DNA from: JBKJUK01 sp046590705 | GTDB taxonomy: Bacteria > Acidobacteriota > Thermoanaerobaculia > Gp7-AA8 | Assembly (NCBI GenBank): GCA_046590705.1 | Contig: JBKJUK010000294.1 | Location: forward strand, 1 to 7,210 | Direction of reading: 5' to 3' | DNA length: 7,210 nucleotides | In this document: piece after piece, positions 1-6,174 of the stretch | How the letters are laid out: each line of letters begins with the position of its first letter | Numbering within the stretch: position 1 is the stretch's first letter | Notes under the pieces: model-generated | Seen by the model: the letters and a program-made list of their open reading frames with translations, nothing else | What the model was told of the DNA's origin: nothing | Databases searched by the model: none | Made by a program: the position numbers and the translations under genes

Positions 1-1
1 T

Positions 2-913
2 GAACTGCTCGCGGTCGAGACCATCGAAGGCCTGACCATCGATGAGTTTCAGGACACGCGCAGGCCATTCTCGGAACTCGTTTCCATCGATCCGAATCAG
101 CAGTTCAAGCTCGAAACCGACAATGGTCGTCTGAGCGCTCGCGTCATCGACCTGCTCTCTCCGATCGGGAGGGGCCAGCGATGCCTCATCGTGGCACCGC
201 CAAAGGCCGGGAAGACCACCATCCTCAAAGACATCGCGCACGGGATCGAGACCAACCATCCTGAGGTGATTCTGATGGTTCTGCTCGTTGACGAGCGTCC
301 TGAAGAAGTCACCGACATGCGTCGATCGGTGAAAGGCGAAGTCATCGCCTCGTCCTCTGATGAATCGGCAGAGAATCACGTATCCATCGCCGAAGTCGTG
401 CTCGAGCGCGCACGGCGTCTCGTCGAGCTCAAGAAAGATGTGGTCATTCTTTGCGACTCGATCACACGCATGTCGCGGGCTTATAACAATGAGCAGCGAA
501 GCAGCGGCAGGATCATGTCCGGCGGAATCGACGCACGGACCATGGAAAAACCGCGGCGGTTCTTTGGCTCCGCCCGAAAAGGCGAGGACTGGGGTTCGCT
601 CACCATTATCGCCACGGCCCTGGTGGACACCGGCTCCCGGATGGATGAAGTCATCTTTCAGGAGTTCAAGGGAACCGGAAATACCGAGATCGTTCTCGAC
701 CGAGGTCTTTTCGAGCGCAGGATCTTCCCGGCCATCAATATCGCGCAGACGGGAACCCGCAAAGAAGAGAAGCTGCTCAACCCTGAGTGGCTCCCAAAGA
801 TTCACACCCTGCGTCGAGCACTGGCCGGGACCGATCCGATGACTGCGATGAAGATGCTGCTCGAACGTCTGCAGAAGTTCCCGACCAACGAAGCATTTCT
901 CAAGAGTTTCTGA
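2..913 (+). CDS. rho: Transcription termination factor Rho, C-terminal part (5' end outside the window)
   Basis: Rho is the hexameric RNA-dependent ATPase and translocase that ends transcription of untranslated RNA in the cytoplasm. The reading frame is open from base 2 to the TGA at 911-913, giving 303 visible residues. E. coli Rho has about 419, so roughly the first 115 or more (N-terminal domain and much of the primary RNA-binding domain) lie upstream. Visible residues 1-60 cover the end of the RNA-binding region and the linker, ending in PIGRGQR. Walker A is APPKAGKT (65-72), the catalytic-glutamate segment is DERPEE (97-102), and Walker B is VVILCDS with Asp152, followed by ITRMSRAYN. 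The Q-loop is SSGRIMSGG (167-175), the R-loop is EFKGTG (211-216), and TGTR carries the probable arginine finger (Arg243). The Q-loop has Arg170 where E. coli has Lys283, a conservative change. The GTG at 191 lies inside the Walker A region and is not the true start. The identification is secure. Confidence 0.97.
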   Translation, partial: ELLAVETIEGLTIDEFQDTRRPFSELVSIDPNQQFKLETDNGRLSARVIDLLSPIGRGQRCLIVAPPKAGKTTILKDIAHGIETNHPEVILMVLLVDERPEEVTDMRRSVKGEVIASSSDESAENHVSIAEVVLERARRLVELKKDVVILCDSITRMSRAYNNEQRSSGRIMSGGIDARTMEKPRRFFGSARKGEDWGSLTIIATALVDTGSRMDEVIFQEFKGTGNTEIVLDRGLFERRIFPAINIAQTGTRKEEKLLNPEWLPKIHTLRRALAGTDPMTAMKMLLERLQKFPTNEAFLKSF

Positions 914-930
914 GCTCTTCTCTCTGGCTC

Positions 931-962
931 GACGGCGTGAGGTTGTCTGACTTCACGCCGTC
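931..962 (+). terminator. Hairpin after rho, probable terminator
   Basis: Bases 931-942 pair with 951-962. Ten perfect pairs (GACGGCGTGA / TCACGCCGTC) are extended by one G-U and one G-C pair, around an 8-base loop. The stem begins 17 bases after the rho stop codon. The following bases (TTCACTTCGCTGACTTTACT) are only moderately T-rich, without an uninterrupted T run, so it could be a weak intrinsic terminator or a 3'-end-protecting stem. No T tract follows on the opposite strand. Confidence 0.6.
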
Positions 963-976
963 TTCACTTCGCTGAC

Positions 977-1003
977 TTTACTCCGCTTCGAAACTCGTAT
1001 AGT
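977..1003 (+). promoter_or_regulatory. Weak candidate promoter for the TonB-dependent receptor gene
   Basis: TATAGT at 998-1003 resembles a sigma70-type -10 box (TATAAT). A possible -35 is TTTACT at 977-982 with a 15-base spacer, or CTGACT at 972-977 with a 20-base spacer, and neither spacing is ideal. A start near 1010 would give a leader of about 75 bases. The placement after the rho hairpin and before the receptor gene is reasonable, but promoter consensus in this organism is unknown and the match could be chance. Confidence 0.25.
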
Positions 1004-1018
1004 TTCGCACCACATCAG

Positions 1019-1053
1019 TTTCAATTTTTCGGCCAGTACTTTTTCAATTTTCG
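1019..1053 (+). repeat. T-rich direct repeat in the receptor gene leader
   Basis: TTTCAATTTTTCG at 1019-1031 is repeated as TTTCAATTTTCG at 1042-1053, 23 bases apart (about two helical turns). The pair lies just upstream of the receptor's Shine-Dalgarno, between the candidate -10 box and the start codon. It could be a two-site operator, an AT-rich leader element favouring translation, or chance in a T-rich stretch. The role is unknown. Confidence 0.4.
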
Positions 1054-1074
1054 TCCACCTCACCCACATTTATC

Positions 1075-1080
1075 AGGAGA
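1075..1080 (+). promoter_or_regulatory. Ribosome binding site of the receptor gene
   Basis: AGGAGA lies four bases before the ATG at 1085 and supports that start. The 8-mer TCAGGAGA (1073-1080) recurs exactly before the phosphatase gene at 4173-4180. Confidence 0.8.
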
Positions 1081-1084
1081 CATT

Positions 1085-4000
1085 ATGTCCATCCGCATCC
1101 GCACGATTTTCGTGCTGGCCATCAGCTGTCTGCTCGCAGTGAGCAGCCTGCTGGCTCAGACGAGTACGACCGGTGGCCAGATCATCGGCACGGTCAACGA
1201 CAACACCGGGAGCGCGCTGCCAGGCGTCACAGTCACCGCGACGAACACCGAAACGGGCCTCACCCGCTCGGCTCTCACGGAACTGGATGGCACCTACACG
1301 CTGCAGCTCCTTCCCCCTGGAATCTATCGTGTCGAGGCAGAACTTTCCGGCCTTGGCAAAGCTACCCGTGAGCGGGTGAGCGTACTTCTCGGCCTCTCCT
1401 CGAAGACCGATCTTGCCATCAACCCGAGCCTCGCTCAGGAGATCACCGTCACCGCTTCCACCCCTGTGGTCGACGCCACGCAGTCGGATCTGACCTCATC
1501 CGTCACTCAGGATCAGATCGAGAACCTTCCGCTGCTCGGTCGCGATTTCACCGACCTGGTCAAACTTACTCCAGGCACCGGCGAGACCTTCAACGGTGGT
1601 GTATCACTCAACGGTGCGCGCGGCATCGCAGCCGACTACAACATCGACGGAGCCGAGACCAACTCTGACTTCTTCGGTCAGCAGCGCGGCGGAACAGCCT
1701 CGCCATTCACCTTCAGCCAGGCAGCCATTCGCGAATTTCAGGTCATCCGCTCTTCCTTCAGCGCCGAGTTCTCGCGCGGAGTCGGGGGAACCATGAATGC
1801 CGTCACCAAGAGCGGCACCAATGAACTCGACGGTCAGCTGTTCTACTTCTTTCGTGACGGTGAGTGGGCTTCTGAGCGCTCGCTCACTCTGCCGGACGGT
1901 AGTCCTCTCGACGACAGCTTTCTCGGAAAGAATTCCGCTCAGTACGGCTTCGCTTTAGGAGGACCGATCGTTCAGGATCGCCTTCACTATTTCCTCAACA
2001 CCGACTTCCAGGACATCAGCACACCGGTGCGGATCGGCGACATCCGTCAGCGTACCGACTTTCAGGCGCTGCCTGAAGCCACTCGTACGGCCTTCGTGCA
2101 GCGCGTGGAGACACTTCTCGGACGGAGTTTGAACGACCTGTTCGCCTACGACCAGAGTGAAGATCAGCAGACTTACCTGATCAAACTCGATGCAAACGTC
2201 GCACAGAATCACCATCTGTCATTCCGCGACAACTACTCGAAGTTCGTCAACGAGAACAACCAGAACGGCCGCAACCTCGCCTACCAGGGAACTGCCACCA
2301 ATGAGTTCAACCAGGCCGTCCTGCAGGCCGAATCGGTGTTCACCTCGAGCATCTTCAATCAGGTGATCCTGCAGTACGGCAACGAAGAGCGCCCCATCAA
2401 CCCGAGCGTCACGAACCTCCCGGATATCAACATCACTGGAGCCATTCCTTTCCGCTTCGGGCAGATCGACTTCCTTCCGAACAACACCACCGAAGACAAG
2501 TGGCAGCTGAAGGACACCCTCTCGATCGCGGTGAACAATCATCAATTCAAGACAGGCTTCGAAGTGCTGTCTACTTCGGTCGACAATCTCTTCACTCGTG
2601 ACGAGAAAGGCGAGTTCCGTTTCGCGAGCATCGCCGACTTCGTGGCAGGACGTCCTTCCGGTTTCGACCAGGGCCTCGGACCGGGCGACGGTCACAACGC
2701 CTATGACTACGACACCTACGGCGTCTTCGTGCACGACACCTGGACCCCTTTCAAGAAGCTGACGCTCGACCTCGGCGTTCGGTACGACTACCAGACCACG
2801 CCGACTCCCATCAACAACATTGCTCCTGAGTACCCTGAGTTCGTGACGAATTTCGAAGAGGATGACGACAACGTCGCTCCCCGCTTCGGTTTTGCCTACG
2901 ACCTTTTCGGTTCAGGTCGCTCAGTGGTTCGCGGCGGCGTGGGTCAGTATTACAACAATCTGCCGGCCATCATCCTCGCCAATCCGCTTGCTCAGATCGG
3001 CGGAATCTTCAACAACATCAGCATTCCCTGCAGCGCAACCAGCATCTGCCCGACCTTCCCGAACATCTTTACTCGTGAGCAGTTCCAGCGTCAGCCCGTC
3101 AACGTTCGCGACATTGCCATCGTCGGAAAGAACCTCCAGGCTTCCGAAGCTCTCCGCGGACTTCTGGCGTTCGAGCAGCAGTTCGGAACGGCCTACAGCG
3201 TCGGTATCGAAGGCGTTTACAGCAAACTCGACAAGCAGCAGCGCTTCGTCAATATCAACGCTACACCGACGGGTCTGATGTACGGCGACCTGGTGGTCTA
3301 CGACGTCACCAACCCGAACCGTCTCTACCCGCGTTTCCAGAACGTCCGCCAGCATGTGAACGACGCCGAAGGCTCGTATTCATCGCTTACGCTCACCACC
3401 AAGAAACTGGCCGTCAGCGGCAGCAAGTTCAGCTACCTCGCTCACTACACCTGGTCGGAAGCGATCGACCAGGACTCGAACGAGCGCAGCACATCGACGC
3501 ATTTCAGCCTCGATCCATACAATCCTGAGTTCAGCGAAGGACGCGCCGACTACGACGTCACGCATCGCGTGGTACTCAGCGGCAACTACCAGCTTCCCTT
3601 CGGCATCAACGTGGCCGGAATCGGTACGTGGCGTACCGGAACCCCCTACACGCGTTCAATCTCGAGCCCGGGTGGTAACCCGATCAATGGTCTCAATGGC
3701 TTCGGTATCGAGGTCCCGGTGTTCGTCGACGGCAGTGGTAAGGTCATCGATCTGACGCAGGCTAGCGGTCTGTCGCGCAGCGGCTTCTCGCAGTTCCTCG
3801 CCGCGCGTAACGCCACCGTCGGTGACCGCAATAACGAGAACCAGGCCGACAGCATGAATCTCGACCTGAAGATCTCCAAGCGTTTCTCCATCTTCCGCGA
3901 TCTCGGCCTCGAGCTGGGCGCCGAGGTCTTCAACGTCACCAACGAGAATAACGAGCAGGTCACCAACACGAACGCTCGCGAGTTCATCACGGCTTTCAAC

Positions 4001-4108
4001 GCCACCACTGACCGCTTCACCTTTACCCGCAACGCCAACTTCGGCCGCGCGACGTCGTTCGCCGGTCAGCCACGTCAGTACCAGGCTTCACTGAAACTTC
4101 TCTTCTAA
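1085..4108 (+). CDS. TonB-dependent outer-membrane receptor with N-terminal carboxypeptidase-regulatory-like domain (Oar-like)
   Basis: This 1007-residue outer-membrane protein should take up a large or scarce substrate using energy from TonB-ExbB-ExbD. Residues 1-24 form a Sec signal peptide, with probable cleavage in SSLLA|QTST. Residues about 30-115 form a beta-sandwich of the carboxypeptidase regulatory-like type (GQIIGTVNDNTGSALPGVTV, then TELDGTYTLQLLPPGIYRV). EITVTAS at 119-125 looks like a TonB box. The plug follows to about residue 242 (LPLLGRDFTDLVKLTPG, YNIDGAE, GGTMNAVTKSGTNELDG). The rest is the beta-barrel, ending in a typical terminal strand with a final Phe (YQASLKLLF). Cys649 and Cys655 lie in a probable surface loop and could form a disulfide. 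The ATG at 1085 has a good Shine-Dalgarno and the signal peptide starts at once, so the start is firm. The gene appears intact. Such receptors are often misannotated as Oar or OmpA-like. The ligand cannot be told from sequence. The gene ends in a strong terminator, with an exported phosphatase gene next. Confidence 0.93.
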   Translation: MSIRIRTIFVLAISCLLAVSSLLAQTSTTGGQIIGTVNDNTGSALPGVTVTATNTETGLTRSALTELDGTYTLQLLPPGIYRVEAELSGLGKATRERVSVLLGLSSKTDLAINPSLAQEITVTASTPVVDATQSDLTSSVTQDQIENLPLLGRDFTDLVKLTPGTGETFNGGVSLNGARGIAADYNIDGAETNSDFFGQQRGGTASPFTFSQAAIREFQVIRSSFSAEFSRGVGGTMNAVTKSGTNELDGQLFYFFRDGEWASERSLTLPDGSPLDDSFLGKNSAQYGFALGGPIVQDRLHYFLNTDFQDISTPVRIGDIRQRTDFQALPEATRTAFVQRVETLLGRSLNDLFAYDQSEDQQTYLIKLDANVAQNHHLSFRDNYSKFVNENNQNGRNLAYQGTATNEFNQAVLQAESVFTSSIFNQVILQYGNEERPINPSVTNLPDINITGAIPFRFGQIDFLPNNTTEDKWQLKDTLSIAVNNHQFKTGFEVLSTSVDNLFTRDEKGEFRFASIADFVAGRPSGFDQGLGPGDGHNAYDYDTYGVFVHDTWTPFKKLTLDLGVRYDYQTTPTPINNIAPEYPEFVTNFEEDDDNVAPRFGFAYDLFGSGRSVVRGGVGQYYNNLPAIILANPLAQIGGIFNNISIPCSATSICPTFPNIFTREQFQRQPVNVRDIAIVGKNLQASEALRGLLAFEQQFGTAYSVGIEGVYSKLDKQQRFVNINATPTGLMYGDLVVYDVTNPNRLYPRFQNVRQHVNDAEGSYSSLTLTTKKLAVSGSKFSYLAHYTWSEAIDQDSNERSTSTHFSLDPYNPEFSEGRADYDVTHRVVLSGNYQLPFGINVAGIGTWRTGTPYTRSISSPGGNPINGLNGFGIEVPVFVDGSGKVIDLTQASGLSRSGFSQFLAARNATVGDRNNENQADSMNLDLKISKRFSIFRDLGLELGAEVFNVTNENNEQVTNTNAREFITAFNATTDRFTFTRNANFGRATSFAGQPRQYQASLKLLF

Positions 4109-4130
4109 GACGCAGTCAAACTTGATAAAA

Positions 4131-4168
4131 GGAAGGGGCCACCCGCGACGGTGGCCCCTTTTCTTTTT
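4131..4168 (+). terminator. Strong intrinsic terminator after the receptor gene
   Basis: GGGGCCACC (4135-4143) and GGTGGCCCC (4150-4158) form a perfect 9-bp, almost all G-C stem with a 6-base loop. A-T and G-U pairs extend it down to 4131. A T tract with one C follows (4159-4168). It lies 26 bases after the receptor stop and should end most receptor transcripts. Its T tract ends only 17 bases before the phosphatase start codon. Confidence 0.93.
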
Positions 4169-4174
4169 CGCCTC

Positions 4175-4180
4175 AGGAGA
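4175..4180 (+). promoter_or_regulatory. Ribosome binding site of the phosphatase gene
   Basis: AGGAGA sits five bases before the ATG at 4186 and directly after the T tract of the terminator. This makes 4186 the start, in agreement with the signal peptide that follows. Confidence 0.8.
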
Positions 4181-4185
4181 TTCGA

Positions 4186-5865
4186 ATGAAAGTCTTACGC
4201 TCGATCGCGCTCGCTCTGCTTCTAGTGGTCTGCTCGGGAACAACGGTGCATGCTGCGCGGCCAGATCTGATCGTGGTCATCGCCCTCGATCAGTTTCCGC
4301 AAGAATATCTGCAACGATTCCAGCCGTACTTCGGCCCGGGCGGCTTCAATCGTTTCCTCGACCACGGCGCGGCCTACCAGAACTGCTACTTCAGCCACGC
4401 CACGACCTTTACCGGCCCCGGTCACGCCGCCATTGGAACGGGTCTCACGCCAGCCGAAAACGGCATCATCGCCAACACCTGGTTCGATCGCGAAACAGGC
4501 CAGGCCGAGTACTGTGTCGAAGATGGCCGCGTGGAACTGAGTGAAGGCGGCAGTACGAAAGTATCGCCGGTAAATCTGGCGGAAGATTCGCTGGGCGATC
4601 GACTTCAGGAAAAGTATCCTGGATCGCGCGTCTACAGCGTCTCCATCAAGGACCGCGCAGCAATCCTGATGGCGGGAAAGAAAGCCACCGCCGCGTACTG
4701 GTTCGACTACCGGCTACCGGGATTCGTCTCGACGGACTACTACAAGTTCAACCGCTCCCTGCTCGAGTTCAATAAGTCGATTCCGCCGTTTGTCGCTTCC
4801 TTTCCTTCCTGGATACAGTCGGAATACATCCCCGAAGCCGATCTGGCGAAGATTACCTTCGACCCTCCGGAGCTGAGAAAGTACAAAACTGATCGTGCTG
4901 GTTTCGGCGTCTCATTCCCACACCCGATCAAGGACGCCAACGCTCTGACCTACACTCCGTACGGGAATGACCTCGTCCTCAACTTCGCGGAGAAATTAAT
5001 CATCACGGAGAAAATCGGTACTGAGGACGGCTCGCCCGATCTCCTGTACGTCGGGCTTTCCTCGCCCGACTATCTGGGACATCTGTTCGGGCCCGATTCA
5101 CTCGAAGTCGCCGACATGGTCGTACGGACCGACCTCTCGCTCACCGCGTTCATCAATGGACTCGAGCGCCGCTTCGACAGACGCGTCACCATCGCCATCA
5201 CCGCGGATCATGGAGTGCAGTCGATTCCGGAAATCGCAGTCGCTCGAGGGAAAGACGCTGGCCGCGTCGACATCCGAGATCCGAAAAAAGAGGCGAAAAC
5301 CTTCGCTGATCTTTCGCCCGGTCGTAGAGACCTCGAGAACCGCATCGCCAAACGCCTGAAGTACAAAGTCACGGACAGTACACCGCTCTCCGCTGCAGCG
5401 GTGCTGTTCTTCGACGAGCCAGCGCTTTACATGAACTGGGACGGCTTGCGGGCTCGTAAGCTCGAGCCCGAGCGTGTCAAACAAGCAGCGAAAGCGGCTG
5501 TGCTCGAAATCAAGGGGCTTAACAAGGCCTACACCAGCACCGAACTACTCATGCCCAACAAGGCCGCCAGCGAGCTCGAACTCTCCGTCCGTAACGCCTT
5601 CCGCGCAGATCGCTCGGGCGACGTGATCATGACCCTGAAAGAAGGTTACATCTGGGGCTACGGACTCACGGGCGCGAATCATGGACAGCCCGTCGAGATG
5701 GATACTCACGTTCCACTCCTGTTCTGGGGGAACTCGATCAAGCCAGGGGATTATCCGGAAAAAGTCTCAGTCACCGACCTCGCCACGACCCTGGGATCAA
5801 TCGTCGGAGTCAGCGCAGGGCGGAAGGACGCGAAGCCACTGAGTTGCGTAGTGATCACTCCGTAG
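4186..5865 (+). CDS. Exported PafA-like alkaline phosphatase (type I phosphodiesterase/NPP-like fold)
   Basis: This 559-residue enzyme of the alkaline phosphatase superfamily probably hydrolyses phosphate monoesters with two zinc ions, in the periplasm or outside the cell. Residues 1-23 are a Sec signal peptide with a VHA|ARPD cleavage site; Cys16 lacks a proper lipobox. The catalytic set known from Elizabethkingia PafA is complete: nucleophile Thr76 in TFTGPGH, Asn97 in GIIANTWFD, and Lys155 and Arg157 in SIKDRAAI. The probable zinc ligands are Asp35 (IALDQ), Asp295 and His299 (SPDYLGH), Asp341 and His342 (TADHG), and His499 (GANHG). The numbering tracks PafA Thr79, Asn100, Lys162, Arg164, Asp38, Asp305, His309, Asp352, His353 and His486. 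The Lys/Arg pair favours monoesterase over the phosphodiesterase activity of NPP enzymes; this is inferred from the family. A terminator ends just before the gene, so expression needs read-through or a promoter inside the upstream gene. No intrinsic terminator follows the TAG stop. The true substrate is unknown. Confidence 0.92.
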   Translation: MKVLRSIALALLLVVCSGTTVHAARPDLIVVIALDQFPQEYLQRFQPYFGPGGFNRFLDHGAAYQNCYFSHATTFTGPGHAAIGTGLTPAENGIIANTWFDRETGQAEYCVEDGRVELSEGGSTKVSPVNLAEDSLGDRLQEKYPGSRVYSVSIKDRAAILMAGKKATAAYWFDYRLPGFVSTDYYKFNRSLLEFNKSIPPFVASFPSWIQSEYIPEADLAKITFDPPELRKYKTDRAGFGVSFPHPIKDANALTYTPYGNDLVLNFAEKLIITEKIGTEDGSPDLLYVGLSSPDYLGHLFGPDSLEVADMVVRTDLSLTAFINGLERRFDRRVTIAITADHGVQSIPEIAVARGKDAGRVDIRDPKKEAKTFADLSPGRRDLENRIAKRLKYKVTDSTPLSAAAVLFFDEPALYMNWDGLRARKLEPERVKQAAKAAVLEIKGLNKAYTSTELLMPNKAASELELSVRNAFRADRSGDVIMTLKEGYIWGYGLTGANHGQPVEMDTHVPLLFWGNSIKPGDYPEKVSVTDLATTLGSIVGVSAGRKDAKPLSCVVITP

Positions 5866-5905
5866 CACATAGAGACGAACGAACAGTAGAACCGGGATCA
5901 GTTCT

Positions 5906-5945
5906 GGTCGCGCGCAGCACGTCATTCCGACGAGCGCGCGCGATC
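5906..5945. repeat. GC-rich local hairpin at the left end of the palindromic element
   Basis: GGTCGCGCGC (5906-5915) pairs with GCGCGCGATC (5936-5945) over 10 bp with one G-U. The 20-base loop contains a further CGTC/GACG stem (5920-5923 with 5929-5932) that presents ATTCC in a 5-base loop. The structure resembles a REP-type hairpin and would compete with the long-range pairing of 5920-5935 with 6083-6098. Confidence 0.55.
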
Positions 5946-6098
5946 GCATTGTCACGCGGTCATCACTGCGAGGAGGAATCTCCGATCCGCGCGGACGCGG
6001 TGCATCAACACGAACCCTCCGGCGCGGTCCGGAGATTCCTCTTCGCGCGTCTTACCTCGCAGGCTTACCGAAATCGTTCCCAGCTCATCGGAATGACG
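5920..6098. repeat. Nested palindromic intergenic element, REP- or MITE-like
   Basis: The outer arms 5920-5935 and 6083-6098 are inverted copies matching at 15 of 16 bases (core CGTCATTCCGA, 11 of 11). The inner arms 5973-5992 and 6022-6041 match at 18 of 20 (core GAGGAATCTCCG, 12 of 12) around a 29-base centre. The segments between outer and inner arms are not clearly complementary. Each half therefore reads GTCATTCCGA, then a variable spacer, then GAGGAATCTCC. From memory, this is the theme of a widespread intergenic palindromic repeat (GTCATTCCGAGCG...GAGGAATC) seen in several phyla; I cannot confirm the copy number here. There is no transposase in the window, and no clear target-site duplication. 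Confidence 0.7.
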
Positions 6099-6135
6099 GT
6101 ACTTTCGCCGCCTCGATATTCATTCTTACTTAATC

Positions 6136-6160
6136 GTTCTGCGTTCTGCGTTCTGCGTTC
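6136..6160. repeat. Heptanucleotide tandem repeat, three full units plus four bases
   Basis: GTTCTGC is repeated exactly at 6136-6142, 6143-6149 and 6150-6156, followed by a partial GTTC (6157-6160). It lies 15 bases past the rimO stop codon, in the 3' flank of rimO on its strand. With a 7-base unit in a non-coding region, copy number can change without affecting a frame. No function is evident. Confidence 0.85.
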
Positions 6161-6174
6161 ATCAAAGAAACCGA

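Larger units (their letters stand above)
5866..6174. other. 309-bp non-coding region between convergent genes
   Basis: The phosphatase gene (+) and rimO (-) converge here. Open frames crossing the region have low-complexity Arg/Ser-rich translations and no recognisable protein. The region holds a 7-bp hairpin with two G-U pairs (5891-5897 with 5902-5908), a GC-rich hairpin (5906-5945), a nested palindromic element (5920-6098) and a heptanucleotide repeat (6136-6160). None has a run of T after it on either strand, so neither gene has an obvious intrinsic terminator. Ending may depend on Rho or on these stems. I see no tRNA or other RNA gene. Confidence 0.7.

Noticed and set aside
191..193. GTG as the start of rho
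   Set aside because: It lies directly before the Walker A motif, and the upstream codons clearly encode the conserved Rho segment ending in PIGRGQRCLIV.
167..910. Rho Q-loop Arg in place of Lys, as a sign of altered function
   Set aside because: The change is conservative and all ATPase motifs are intact; there is no basis for proposing an unusual Rho.
2219..2734. Minus-strand open frame of 171 codons inside the receptor gene
   Set aside because: It is a shadow of the receptor coding frame: its Val/Glu-rich translation mirrors codon bias, and the plus frame has clear domains throughout.
4122..4127. TTGATA as a -35 box for the phosphatase gene
   Set aside because: It matches TTGACA at five of six bases, but the bases 17 downstream fall in the terminator loop (GCGACG) and show no -10 box.
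4122..4544. Plus-strand open frame of 140 codons starting before the terminator
   Set aside because: It would read through the terminator hairpin and then overlap the phosphatase in another frame. It has no ribosome binding site and an Arg-rich shadow composition.
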